From contig MKVW01000006.1 in assembly GCA_001898965.1 (NCBI GenBank), positions 366,850 through 430,849 on the forward strand: 64,000 nucleotides of DNA, given 5' to 3'. Under the pieces are notes generated by a model. It was given only the letters and a program-made list of their open reading frames with translations, did not search any database and was not told the DNA's origin. The DNA comes from Rhizobiales bacterium 62-17 (GTDB lineage Bacteria; Pseudomonadota; Alphaproteobacteria; Rhizobiales; Beijerinckiaceae). This document shows, piece after piece, positions 35,452-43,713 of the stretch. Numbering within the stretch: the first letter of the stretch is position 1; each line of letters begins with the position of its first letter. The position numbers and the translations under genes were made by a program.

Positions 35452-37098
35452 ATGAAGACGTCTCATCTCAAAAAGCATTTGCGGGTATTCGGTAGTCGGC
35501 TTGCTCATCATGTTTTCAAAGTCTTCGGCGAAGGCGTTGAGCGTGGCGATGCGCGCTATGAAGCTGGAGATTGGCGTCGTGCCTATCGGGCGTATCGAAC
35601 GCATTTGTTCTCATATCCATTCGATGAAAAAGTTTGGCTTAAGGCTGCCGACTGCGCCGTTCAGTTGGGAGACTTGGAGGGTGAGCTATTTTGCCTCCGC
35701 CAACTTCTTCGTCAAGAATCCGACGATGCCGTCATACTCGTCGCGCTTGGTCGCCGATATGCGCGGCGCAACTATCTTTTGACGGCACGTGCGTGCCTCG
35801 CTCGGGCTCGACGCATCGATGCGACGATTCCATTTGAGGCTTTTGAGCGCGAAATGGTACGCGGTCCAGTTGTTGAGATCGGTCGCCGTTTGCTGCTCGA
35901 TATTACCGATATGTTTGCGTTCTTCCGAACGAATGTTCGAAGGACTGGCATGCAGAGGGTGCAGGCTGAAATATTGACCTCCCTCATCGAGCGGAATGCG
36001 GAAGGCGAAATCGCTTTCGTTTTCTTCAGTGACGGCGAGGAGCAATATCGGCTCGCTCGAACTTTATTGGCCTGCGAACTTGTCGATGCATCGAATTCCG
36101 ATGAAGTTACGATGGAGCATCTGGGCGCCATTCTTGGCCAGATTTATGGAACAGCCGATACGTTGAAGTGCGGGAACGGCGACTTCTATCTCGTGCTCGG
36201 CGCATTCTGGTTCGGAAGAGGATATCTATCGCGTCTTAACGATTTGAGGAAAAGCGGTGCGCTGGTTGGGATCAATTTTTTTGATCTCATTCCCTACACA
36301 CATCCAGAGTATGTAGATGTCGCGACCCAACGCGACTTCACGGAAAAGCTGGAAGAAGCCCTTGCCAGCATCGATTATGCCTGCACCAACTCGACTTTCG
36401 TCGCCAATGAATTGCGTGCTCTGCTGGCCTCGCGGGGGCGCGAGGATGTGCCTGTTGGCGCGATTCCTCTCGCACACGACATTCCTGACGCTGGTGGCGA
36501 ACAGCCCGCACCCGAGGCCTTTGCCCGATCGATTCCGAAAGAGTACGTTCTTTGCGTTGGTACGATCGAGCCTCGTAAGAATCATGCGCTTCTTCTCGAA
36601 GTCTGGAAGCGGCTCTATGATCGATACGGAGAGAAGGCGCCGTCACTGCTGATCATCGGTAAGTGGGGGTGGCGCATCGAGTCTTTTCGCGAAAGCCTGG
36701 CGGCCGCCGGCAATGTCCATGGCAAGATCGTCGTGTTGGAGGGGCTTTCCGATAGCGAGCTGCGATATCTCTATCGGCATTGCCTGTTTACCGTTTTTCC
36801 GAGCTTTGCCGAAGGTTGGGGGCTTCCGGTGGGGGAGAGCCTTTACTTCGGCAAGCCCTGTCTGGCCTCCAATTCGAGTTCGATTCCGGAGGTCGGCGGC
36901 GACTTGGTCCGCTATTTCGATCCGAAGAATGTCGATGAAGCTTATCGCGTGATCGATGCGGCCCTTTCGGATCGCGAAGACCTCGCGATCTGGACCGAGG
37001 ATGTGCGTCGGCGTTTCAAGCCGCGATCCTGGGACCAGGTGACGGATGATTTCATGCAGAACGTCTTCAAGCTGTCCGCCGTTACGCCAGCCAAATAA
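35452..37098 (+). CDS. TPR-containing family 4 glycosyltransferase
   Basis: A 548-residue paralogue of the preceding gene without the C-terminal beta module. TPR-like repeats cover about residues 30-130 (AGDWRRAYRAYRTHLFSYP). The transferase opens with LLLDITDMFAFFRTN and TGMQRV. It contains GTIEPRKNHALLLEVWKRLY and FPSFAEGWGLPVGESLYFG with the donor-site glutamates. A 38-bp segment at 36778-36815 is identical in DNA to 34598-34635 in the upstream gene. It is in the same orientation, 74 nt downstream, and probably co-transcribed. Confidence 0.85.
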   Translation: MKTSHLKKHLRVFGSRLAHHVFKVFGEGVERGDARYEAGDWRRAYRAYRTHLFSYPFDEKVWLKAADCAVQLGDLEGELFCLRQLLRQESDDAVILVALGRRYARRNYLLTARACLARARRIDATIPFEAFEREMVRGPVVEIGRRLLLDITDMFAFFRTNVRRTGMQRVQAEILTSLIERNAEGEIAFVFFSDGEEQYRLARTLLACELVDASNSDEVTMEHLGAILGQIYGTADTLKCGNGDFYLVLGAFWFGRGYLSRLNDLRKSGALVGINFFDLIPYTHPEYVDVATQRDFTEKLEEALASIDYACTNSTFVANELRALLASRGREDVPVGAIPLAHDIPDAGGEQPAPEAFARSIPKEYVLCVGTIEPRKNHALLLEVWKRLYDRYGEKAPSLLIIGKWGWRIESFRESLAAAGNVHGKIVVLEGLSDSELRYLYRHCLFTVFPSFAEGWGLPVGESLYFGKPCLASNSSSIPEVGGDLVRYFDPKNVDEAYRVIDAALSDREDLAIWTEDVRRRFKPRSWDQVTDDFMQNVFKLSAVTPAK

Positions 37099-37184
37099 CA
37101 AGCCTGGCTCCAGCCTGCCTGGGCTCACTCGACTCTGCTGAAATGTCGTGCCAGTTATGCGTTTCTAGCCGATCGGGGGAAAGA

Positions 37185-38198
37185 ATGCAGAGTGGGGGAG
37201 CATTGAACGAGGAGCGTCTGCAATCCTATCTTGAAGAGGCCGTTGGACTGCGCGGTCCTCTGCGGTTTCAATCGATTGCGGGCGGTCAATCCAATCCCAC
37301 CTATTTTGTCACGGGATCCGAAAAGTCGGTCGTTTTGCGCAAGCAGCCGGATGGGCCTCTATTGCCGTCCGCCCATGCGATCGATCGGGAATATCGTATT
37401 CAGAAAGCGCTGGCAGATGCCGGTTTCACCGTTCCGAGCATGCTGCACTTCTGTACCGACCGGGATGTCATCGGCACGCCGTTTTATGTGATGGAGCGGC
37501 TTGATGGGCGCGTCATCCATGACTGCCGTTTGATGGAAGTTGCCGCGGACGAGCGTCGGACCATGTATCGATCGGCAGCGGAAACGCTGGCTCGCCTGCA
37601 TACGATTGATTGGCGCGGTGCCGGCCTCGGTGACTTTGGCCGACCGGAAGGCTATTTCGAGAGGCAGGTCGCGCGCTGGTCGAAACAGTGGCAATTGTCT
37701 CGTACACGTGACATTCCTGAAATAGACTTTCTGCAACAATGGTTGCCGACGCACATGCCGGCCGCCGGACCGTCAACCATCGTCCATGGTGACTACCGGA
37801 TCGGTAATCTCATGTTCCACCGGCATGAGCCCAAAGTGATTGCCGTTCTCGATTGGGAACTGGCGACTTTGGGCGATCCCGCTGCCGACATCGCTCATTT
37901 CGGCATGATGTGGTACAGCGCGCCGGACGAATACGGTGGCTTGCTGGGCGAGAATCTGGCTGATCTTCGCTTGCCTGATTTTCAGGAGTTCCTGGCGATC
38001 TATGAGGCGGCGGCGCAGCGGAAGGTTGGCTTCGAGCCCTTCCACATGGTCTTCGCCCTGTTCCGCTTTGCCGTAATTTTTGAAGGGGTGGCTGCCCGCG
38101 CCAAGGCCGGCAATGCAGCGGCCGAGAATGCTGCCGACGTCGCCCACCTTGCCATCAATTTCGCCAAGCGCGCGGCTGCCTTGGCACGACAGTCTTAA
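37185..38198 (+). CDS. ACAD10-type phosphotransferase family protein
   Basis: A 337-residue aminoglycoside-phosphotransferase-fold kinase of the kind related to the ACAD10/11 kinase domain. The N-terminal lobe has IAGGQSNPTYFV and the ATP lysine in VVLRKQPDGPLL. The catalytic loop is IVHGDYRIGNLMFH and the metal motif VLDWELATLGDPAAD. Relatives are thought to phosphorylate hydroxyacyl groups in acyl-CoA degradation, but usually sit beside acyl-CoA dehydrogenases, which are absent here. ATG 37185 follows a GGGGGAAAG ribosome site; an in-frame ATG at 37143 is less likely. Confidence 0.85.
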   Translation: MQSGGALNEERLQSYLEEAVGLRGPLRFQSIAGGQSNPTYFVTGSEKSVVLRKQPDGPLLPSAHAIDREYRIQKALADAGFTVPSMLHFCTDRDVIGTPFYVMERLDGRVIHDCRLMEVAADERRTMYRSAAETLARLHTIDWRGAGLGDFGRPEGYFERQVARWSKQWQLSRTRDIPEIDFLQQWLPTHMPAAGPSTIVHGDYRIGNLMFHRHEPKVIAVLDWELATLGDPAADIAHFGMMWYSAPDEYGGLLGENLADLRLPDFQEFLAIYEAAAQRKVGFEPFHMVFALFRFAVIFEGVAARAKAGNAAAENAADVAHLAINFAKRAAALARQS

Positions 38199-38209
38199 TC
38201 GCGCGCGAG

Positions 38210-38785
38210 CTATTTCGAGCGCGCCGCGGCGATCCGATCGGCGATTTTCTGCTGGTATTCGGCAAGCGGCATATAGCCCTCGCAGGAGCGGCAGAACTGT
38301 TCGGATTCCGCGCGTATGTCCGCAGCCGGTTTCGACAGGTCGAGATCGTCGATCCGTGGCTGTGGAATGTACCATTCGGAATCGGCGAAAACCTCGACCC
38401 GATTGCCTTCCGGATCGAAGAAATAGACTGACCAGGCATTGCCATGATTGGTCGCGTAGATGCGCCCGACGCCCGGTGCATCCTTGGCCCGGCGCCAGGC
38501 CGCCTGGACGTCTTCCAGCGCCGGAACGCGGAAGGAGATTTGGTTGATCTGCGAAAAGGAATCCTTTGGGCGTCCGCCGACCAGAACAAGCTGATGATGC
38601 TCGCGGGGATCACCGCTCAGAAAAACAATGGGGTTGCCACGAGCTTCGCCCCGATCGGTGACAATGAAGCCGAGCATCCGCGTGTAAAATTCTTCCATCA
38701 TCGGAAGGTCCGTGACGTAGATGCCGAGATGGCTGAAGCTCATGCGGCCCGCCGTGGCGGCTGCCTCTTGTTGGGCCAAGGACAT
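38210..38785 (-). CDS. VOC (glyoxalase/extradiol dioxygenase) superfamily protein
   Basis: A 191-residue vicinal-oxygen-chelate protein. The first beta-alpha-beta module is FSHLGIYVTDLPMMEEFYTR with its metal histidine. The second module carries ISFRVPALEDVQAAWRRA and ends in VYFFDPEGNRVEVFAD with the metal glutamate. HHQLVLVGG supplies another possible ligand. A C-terminal tail with FCRSCEGYMPLAEYQQ extends beyond the fold. ATG 38785 is chosen because GGAGG lies just upstream on the minus strand. The reaction (ring cleavage, isomerisation) is unknown. It diverges from the enoyl-CoA hydratase-like gene. Confidence 0.85.
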   Translation of the reverse strand: MSLAQQEAAATAGRMSFSHLGIYVTDLPMMEEFYTRMLGFIVTDRGEARGNPIVFLSGDPREHHQLVLVGGRPKDSFSQINQISFRVPALEDVQAAWRRAKDAPGVGRIYATNHGNAWSVYFFDPEGNRVEVFADSEWYIPQPRIDDLDLSKPAADIRAESEQFCRSCEGYMPLAEYQQKIADRIAAARSK

Positions 38786-38861
38786 CGCTGCCTCCTCCAA
38801 TTCCCGCTAACCCGATGGGCCAGCGGTAGCGCGGCTTCCGAAATTAGGCAATATCCGCCAA

Positions 38862-38867
38862 TTGACA
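38862..38867 (+). promoter_or_regulatory. Consensus -35 box upstream of the enoyl-CoA hydratase-like gene
   Basis: A perfect TTGACA lies 82 nt before the ATG at 38949, in the VOC/hydratase divergent gap. No good -10 box was found at the right distance, so this is tentative. Confidence 0.3.
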
Positions 38868-38948
38868 GCGCCGCTGCCGTTGGCGCAAGAGCCTATCGTA
38901 CGGTTCAAGACAACGGCCTCGGGCCGCAACGAATGGCGAGGAAACACG

Positions 38949-39683
38949 ATGGCGGATGGCATTATCGTCAAGAAATCAGACGATCTTTTGGAAATCACCC
39001 TCAATAATCCGGAGCGGGGCAACGGCCTCTCCGACGAGCAGATCGTTTTTCTGGGAGATACGTTTATCAACGAACACGACAAGGTGCGCCTGATTGTCCT
39101 GCGCGCCAATGGCGACGATTTTTGCATTGGTCGTGCCGGGATGGGCACGCGCCCGCAAACGCGCCCCGAGGCTTTGGCCCTGCGCAAGATGAGCGACATC
39201 GTGTTTCGCTGCTATGGCGCGGTGCGCGCTTCGAAGGCACCTGTCTTGACCGTGGTGCAGGGGCGGGCACTGGGTTTTGGCTGCGCGCTCGCCTGCGTGT
39301 CCGATATGACGATCGCAGCGGAGAATGCGTCCTTCGCCATTCCCGAATTCACTCACAACATTATGCCGACCATGGTCATGTCATCGCTCGTCGATCGCGT
39401 GCCCTTGAAGTCCCTGATGTATCTGGTGTGGACGAGCAAGGTGATCTCGGCCCATGAGGCCCAGCGGATCGGCGCCGTCAGCGATGTGGTGGCGCGCGCC
39501 GATCTCGAGAATACGGCCAATGCGCTGGTCGAGCGCTTGATGAAAGCGCCGCGGCCAGCGGTTCTCGCGGTCAAGGAATATGCGCATGGCGCAATGACCA
39601 TCGACACCGCCAAGGCGGTCGATTTCGCGCGCAACATTCACAGCCTGATCAATTCGTCCAGCGAGATGGACGTCAAGAAATAG
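38949..39683 (+). CDS. Enoyl-CoA hydratase/isomerase family protein
   Basis: A 244-residue crotonase-fold protein starting at ATG 38949 (AGGA upstream). The fold's features are LLEITLNNPERGNGLSDEQI, the first oxyanion segment around VLRANGDDFCIGRAG, the second in VVQGRALGFGCALACVSD, and the FAIPEF stretch. The paired catalytic glutamates of true hydratases are not obvious, so it could be an isomerase, hydrolase or ring-acting crotonase. It converges with an SDR gene over a hairpin. Confidence 0.85.
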   Translation: MADGIIVKKSDDLLEITLNNPERGNGLSDEQIVFLGDTFINEHDKVRLIVLRANGDDFCIGRAGMGTRPQTRPEALALRKMSDIVFRCYGAVRASKAPVLTVVQGRALGFGCALACVSDMTIAAENASFAIPEFTHNIMPTMVMSSLVDRVPLKSLMYLVWTSKVISAHEAQRIGAVSDVVARADLENTANALVERLMKAPRPAVLAVKEYAHGAMTIDTAKAVDFARNIHSLINSSSEMDVKK

Positions 39684-39698
39684 GCTTGAGATTGGGGA

Positions 39699-39723
39699 CC
39701 ACCGCGCGATCAACGCGCGGTGG
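39699..39723. terminator. Hairpin between convergent hydratase and SDR genes
   Basis: CCACCGCGCG (39699-39708) and CGCGCGGTGG (39714-39723) make a perfect 10-bp stem with a 5-nt loop covering the SDR stop codon. No T-run follows on either strand. Confidence 0.45.
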
Positions 39724-40498
39724 CGCCTCCGTCGATGGGAATGACCTGTCCGGTGATGAAACTGCCGGCACCCGAGGCGAGCAGAAGAGCCAGCCCTTTG
39801 ATCTCCGATGGATCGGCCATGCGTTTCATCGGCACGGCATCCCCCATGGCTTTGGCGCGTTCGGGCTCGCGAAACAGACGGCCGCCGGCGATATTCGTCA
39901 TGAACGGTCCGGGCGCGACACCATTCACGTGAATGTTGAAAGGTGCGAGTTCGAGGGCCGCCAGGTGAACCAGATGGACGACCGCCGCTTTTGTGACTGT
40001 GTAGGGATAGCCTGACACTTCGGATGTCCGCAGGCCCGAGATGGAAGCGGTGACGATAATCCGGCCGCTGCGCTGGGGTTTCATGATGGCAGCGGCGGCC
40101 TGCAGCGTGGCGAAAACGCCGGTCTGATTGACCTTCACCACGTTGTTCCACACGTCGAGATCGATATTCTCGATATAGCCGGCTTCCTCGCTGATCGGGG
40201 CGCCGCCGGTAATGCCGGCGTTGGCGACGACGATGTCGAGCTTGCCATAGTGGTTAGCGGCGTTGTTCACCGCCGCGCGAATGGCGGCAGGCTCTCGCAC
40301 ATCGAGCTCGACCGCGGTGGCCTGATGGCCGGCAGCATTGAATTTGGCCAGGGCTCTGTCGAGGCCGGCACGATCCGCATCGGCCAAAGTGACGAGGGCG
40401 CCATGCTCGGCAAATCCTTCGGCCATGGCATAGCCGAGGCCGCTGCCGGCACCGGTCACGAAAGCGGTTTTGCCGGTGAGATCGAACAGTTTGCTCAT
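39710..40498 (-). CDS. Short-chain dehydrogenase/reductase (first of a pair)
   Basis: A 262-residue classical SDR. The nucleotide loop is TGAGSGLGYA (about 15-24), NAGITGG is present, and the catalytic pair is in YPYTVTKAAVVHL. The C-terminal ITGQVIPIDGGA is typical. It is transcribed behind a second SDR gene with a 36-nt gap, so both likely act in the same pathway. The substrate is unknown. Confidence 0.88.
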   Translation of the reverse strand: MSKLFDLTGKTAFVTGAGSGLGYAMAEGFAEHGALVTLADADRAGLDRALAKFNAAGHQATAVELDVREPAAIRAAVNNAANHYGKLDIVVANAGITGGAPISEEAGYIENIDLDVWNNVVKVNQTGVFATLQAAAAIMKPQRSGRIIVTASISGLRTSEVSGYPYTVTKAAVVHLVHLAALELAPFNIHVNGVAPGPFMTNIAGGRLFREPERAKAMGDAVPMKRMADPSEIKGLALLLASGAGSFITGQVIPIDGGATAR

Positions 40499-40534
40499 TG
40501 GTTTTCCTGAATTTGGTAAACGGGAGAAGGGCGG

Positions 40535-41293
40535 TTAGTGCGTGACGCTGCCGCCATCGACGACGAGGGTCTGCCCCGTCATGAAATCGCTGTCGGAGGA
40601 ACACAGGAAAACGAGCGTGCCGGTGAGATCCTGTGGTTTCTGCTCGCGCTTGAAGGCGCGTGAATTCATCGTGGCGCTGGAGCCACCGCCGCTCATGTCG
40701 GGATTGGCGATCACGCCTTCGCTCATGGTGAGGCCCGGCGCGATGGCATTGACGTTGATGTTGTGATCGCCGAGTTCGCGGGCAACACAGCGCGTGAAGG
40801 CGACGATGGCGCCTTTCGAGGCGACATAGTGGGTGATGCCGGTTTGGCCCTTGAAAACCGTGCCGGAAGCGATGTTGACGATCTTGCCGGATTTCTGCCG
40901 CATCATGACGGGCGCTACCGCCTTGGTGAGAAGGAAGGGACCGCGCACGTTCACGGCCATCACGTCATCCCATTCTTTTTCGTCGATATCGAAAAAGGCT
41001 TGTCGCTTCAGATTGGCGAAAATGGCGGCATTGTTGACTACGGCGTCGATACGGCCGTGGCGCTTGACGACCTCGTTGACGAGATCCGTGGTGGACTGAG
41101 CGGAACTGACGTCGCAAGCGACGAAAGCCGCCCGTCCTTGCGCTGCCTCGATCTCCTGCACCGTGCCGGCGCCGTCCCGTACGTCGGAGACGATGACGAT
41201 GGCACCCTCGGCGGCAACCGCTTTGCTGAAGGCCGCGCCGATGCCGCGTGCACCACCGGTGATGATAACGACTTTGTCCTGCAAGCGTCCCAT
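40535..41293 (-). CDS. Short-chain dehydrogenase/reductase (second of a pair)
   Basis: A 252-residue classical SDR. The nucleotide loop is TGGARGIGAAF (about 12-22), VNNAAIF replaces the usual NNAG, and the catalytic residues are in ITHYVASKGAIVAF. The tail is MTGQTLVVDGGS. It is the first gene of the two-SDR leftward unit and diverges from the M24-fold gene across 235 bp. Confidence 0.88.
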   Translation of the reverse strand: MGRLQDKVVIITGGARGIGAAFSKAVAAEGAIVIVSDVRDGAGTVQEIEAAQGRAAFVACDVSSAQSTTDLVNEVVKRHGRIDAVVNNAAIFANLKRQAFFDIDEKEWDDVMAVNVRGPFLLTKAVAPVMMRQKSGKIVNIASGTVFKGQTGITHYVASKGAIVAFTRCVARELGDHNINVNAIAPGLTMSEGVIANPDMSGGGSSATMNSRAFKREQKPQDLTGTLVFLCSSDSDFMTGQTLVVDGGSVTH

Positions 41294-41528
41294 GAACGTT
41301 TCCTCGATTTTTATCTGCGTTCGATCGGCGCCAAATTAGGCATATGTCTGTCTGATTTCAACGTTTTCTGTCGGTGGTCAACGAATGCGAAAACATGCGG
41401 TTGAGGCGGCGGTTGTTCCACCTTGTGGGCCGCTAGACGACTTGGGGGCTGCGTGGCAAGAACCGCCGAGAAGTTTCGATCAAGAGAGCAGAGGGCTTGA
41501 TCGGCATTCGGGGCGGAAGGGAGAGATT

Positions 41529-42725
41529 ATGAACGCCATCGTCGAGCGGATTGTCGCGCCAATTTCAACTGGAGAGCTGGAAAGACGCTGGAAGCTCGTG
41601 CGCGCGGCGATGAAGGCGCACAACATCGATGTTCTGATCATGCAGAACAACAATGATTTCATGGGCGGCTACGTCAAATATCTGACCGATCTTCCGGCAA
41701 CGAACGGCTATCCCCTGACGGTCATTTTCCCGCGCGACGATGAGATGACGATGATTGGGCAGGGGCCCTTTGGCATGGATCAGGCCATTGCATCGGGCGA
41801 TCCGCTTTATCGCGGAGTCAAGCGCGTCATGGGCGTGCCGGGGTATGCCAGCGCGTCCTATTGCAAGCATTATGATGCGGAACTGGCGGAGAAGGCGCTG
41901 TCCGTCCATACGCGCGCGACGATCGGTCTGGTGGGCACCTCGTCGATGCCTTACGCCTTCGTTGACTATCTTAAGAGCGGCAAGCTCTCCAATTCAGCCT
42001 TTGTCGATGCGACCGACCTCGTCGACGAAATCCGCGCGATCAAGAGCGCGGAGGAAATCGCCGTCATGCGGGCGACTTGCGCCATGCAGGATATGCAGAT
42101 GGACGCCGCCTTCAAGGCGGTCGCGCCGGGCAAAAGAGACATCGAGGTGATGTCGGCTGCCCGTCATGCGGGCACTTGTGTCGGCAGCGAGCAGGGCTGG
42201 TATATGAGCGCGTCAGGTCCGGTGGGGACGGCGGCCGTTATGGGGCCGCCGCATCTGCAGAACCGCATCATCCATGCCGGCGATCAGTATACGATCCTGA
42301 TCGAGAACAGCGGGGCCGGTGGCTACTATACCGAGTTGGGCCGCACCTGCGTGCTCGGCAAAGCCTCGCAAGAGATGAAGGACGAATTCGCCTTCGTGCT
42401 CGAAGCACGTCAGCACACGCTTGATCTCTTGAAGCCTGGAGCGTCCTGCAAGGACATTTGGGACGCCCATAATGCATTCATGAAGAAGAACGGGCGGCCG
42501 CCGGAGGAACGGCTCTACTGCCATAGCCAGGGCTATGACATGGTGGAGCGGCCGCTGGTGCGCTTCGACGAGACCATGACGATCGAAGCCAACATGGTGG
42601 TGTCGGTCCATCCGACTTATGTGACGTCGACCACCTATAGCTGGGCGTGCGACAACTTCCTGATCACGGACCGAGGCGTCGAACGCTTGCACAAGTTTCC
42701 GGAGAAGATCACCGAGCTCGGCTGA
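41529..42725 (+). CDS. M24 (creatinase/aminopeptidase P fold) protein with substituted metal ligands
   Basis: A 398-residue pita-bread-fold protein with an N-terminal creatinase-type domain (RWKLVRAAMKAHNIDVLIMQ) and a C-terminal M24 domain from about residue 165. The five metal ligands of aminopeptidase P are changed at four sites: the two aspartates are glutamates (ILIEN and YTELGRT), the first late glutamate is histidine (VVSVHP) and the last falls on cysteine (WACDN); only the histidine (CHSQG) is kept. It is therefore unlikely to be an ordinary Xaa-Pro peptidase. ATG 41529 has GGAAGGGAGAG upstream. Its stop abuts the stop of the convergent IclR gene. A creatinase-like C-N hydrolase or a novel metal site are both possible. 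Confidence 0.78.
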   Translation: MNAIVERIVAPISTGELERRWKLVRAAMKAHNIDVLIMQNNNDFMGGYVKYLTDLPATNGYPLTVIFPRDDEMTMIGQGPFGMDQAIASGDPLYRGVKRVMGVPGYASASYCKHYDAELAEKALSVHTRATIGLVGTSSMPYAFVDYLKSGKLSNSAFVDATDLVDEIRAIKSAEEIAVMRATCAMQDMQMDAAFKAVAPGKRDIEVMSAARHAGTCVGSEQGWYMSASGPVGTAAVMGPPHLQNRIIHAGDQYTILIENSGAGGYYTELGRTCVLGKASQEMKDEFAFVLEARQHTLDLLKPGASCKDIWDAHNAFMKKNGRPPEERLYCHSQGYDMVERPLVRFDETMTIEANMVVSVHPTYVTSTTYSWACDNFLITDRGVERLHKFPEKITELG

Positions 42726-43514
42726 TTATTTGACGAGCAGTTTCTTCATCCGCTCGCGGAAGTTCAGCAGCGCCTTTTCGAGAATAGGGCGCTGCTGGGC
42801 AAACCGCTGCTCCGGCACCGGAATCGAGATCGCCACCGGCCGCCCGTAGCTGTCGAGCAGAGCGGTGCCAACAGCATTGATGCCTTCGCCGTGCTCGCCG
42901 AGATCATAAGCGAGATGGCTTTTGCGAGCGCGATCCAGTTCGCGCAGCAACGCTTTGCGATCGGCGAGAGCGTAGTTGGCGTGTTCGGCGACGCTGCGGT
43001 CGATCAGATCGTTCATGTCCTCTCCGGCGAAGCAGGAAAGAATCGCTTTGCCGTTTGACGTGCAGTGCAGGGGAAAGCGCTCGCCGACGGCCGAGAGCGC
43101 GACGAGACGCTGCTTGCCTTGCACCTGATCGACGAACATGGCCGAGGCGCCGGAGAGAACCGAAAGGTCGACGGTCTCGCCGACTTCGTCACCCAGTGCG
43201 CGCAAATGCGGAGCAATGATTTCGGTCGTCGTTGAGCCGGCGGTCGCGGCCAGGCGAACGAGGCCGGGGCCAATGCGCACGCCCGTGCCGGCGCTGCTTG
43301 TGGAGACGAAACCTTCGGCGGCCAGCGCACCGACGATGCGCTGTACCGTGGAGCGGGCAAGGCTGACGCGTTTGGCGATTTGTCCCAAGCTCAAACCATC
43401 AGGCTTGTCTTCGAGCGAGCGCAGCACGTTCGCTGCGCGTGCGATGACTTGAATGCCGCCATGCGAACGTCGCGTCGTCGCTGGGTTTGTTCGGCCAAAA
43501 GACACAGTAGGCAT
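42726..43514 (-). CDS. IclR family transcriptional regulator
   Basis: A 262-residue IclR-type regulator. The N-terminal winged helix is VIARAANVLRSLEDKPDGLS followed by LGQIAKRVSLARSTVQRIVGAL (about 23-65). The C-terminal effector domain has PLHCTSNGKAILSCF and the DLGEHGEGINAVGTALLDS motif. It is divergent from the cyclase-headed catabolic operon, and a matching palindrome lies in the gap, so it very probably represses that operon until a small organic acid is present. Confidence 0.93.
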   Translation of the reverse strand: MPTVSFGRTNPATTRRSHGGIQVIARAANVLRSLEDKPDGLSLGQIAKRVSLARSTVQRIVGALAAEGFVSTSSAGTGVRIGPGLVRLAATAGSTTTEIIAPHLRALGDEVGETVDLSVLSGASAMFVDQVQGKQRLVALSAVGERFPLHCTSNGKAILSCFAGEDMNDLIDRSVAEHANYALADRKALLRELDRARKSHLAYDLGEHGEGINAVGTALLDSYGRPVAISIPVPEQRFAQQRPILEKALLNFRERMKKLLVK

Positions 43515-43603
43515 CCTGTTCCTCAGTCATATCGCATTGTGGGTTGTCGAGCTCATGTACCGCATAGCGAGCCGATAAATCTTCTTGGATCGCTTGGTGG
43601 TCA

Positions 43604-43632
43604 TTGACCGCTATATGATACACTTGTATCGT
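43604..43632 (+). promoter_or_regulatory. Predicted promoter of the cyclase-BKACE operon
   Basis: A TTGACC -35 box at 43604-43609 and TATCGT at 43627-43632 are separated by 17 nt. The IclR-type palindrome overlaps spacer and -10. The first gene starts at 43714 with GGGAGGA upstream. Confidence 0.45.
43617..43630. promoter_or_regulatory. IclR-type operator palindrome
   Basis: GATACA-CT-TGTATC is a perfect 6-bp inverted repeat around 2 nt, similar in layout to known IclR-family sites such as the KdgR box (GAAACA/TGTTTC). It lies in the 199-bp gap between the divergent iclR-type gene and the catabolic operon and overlaps the predicted promoter, which fits repression. Confidence 0.55.
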
Positions 43633-43713
43633 ATTATGAAAATGAGCTAAACGCCAACTGCATTTTTCATTTCGCGCCATTTGGGGCGCCGTGCAGAGAG
43701 GGAGGACTGATCG

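Noticed and set aside
41529-42725. Ordinary Xaa-Pro dipeptidase annotation
   Set aside because: Four of the five expected metal ligands are replaced, so the usual function cannot be claimed.
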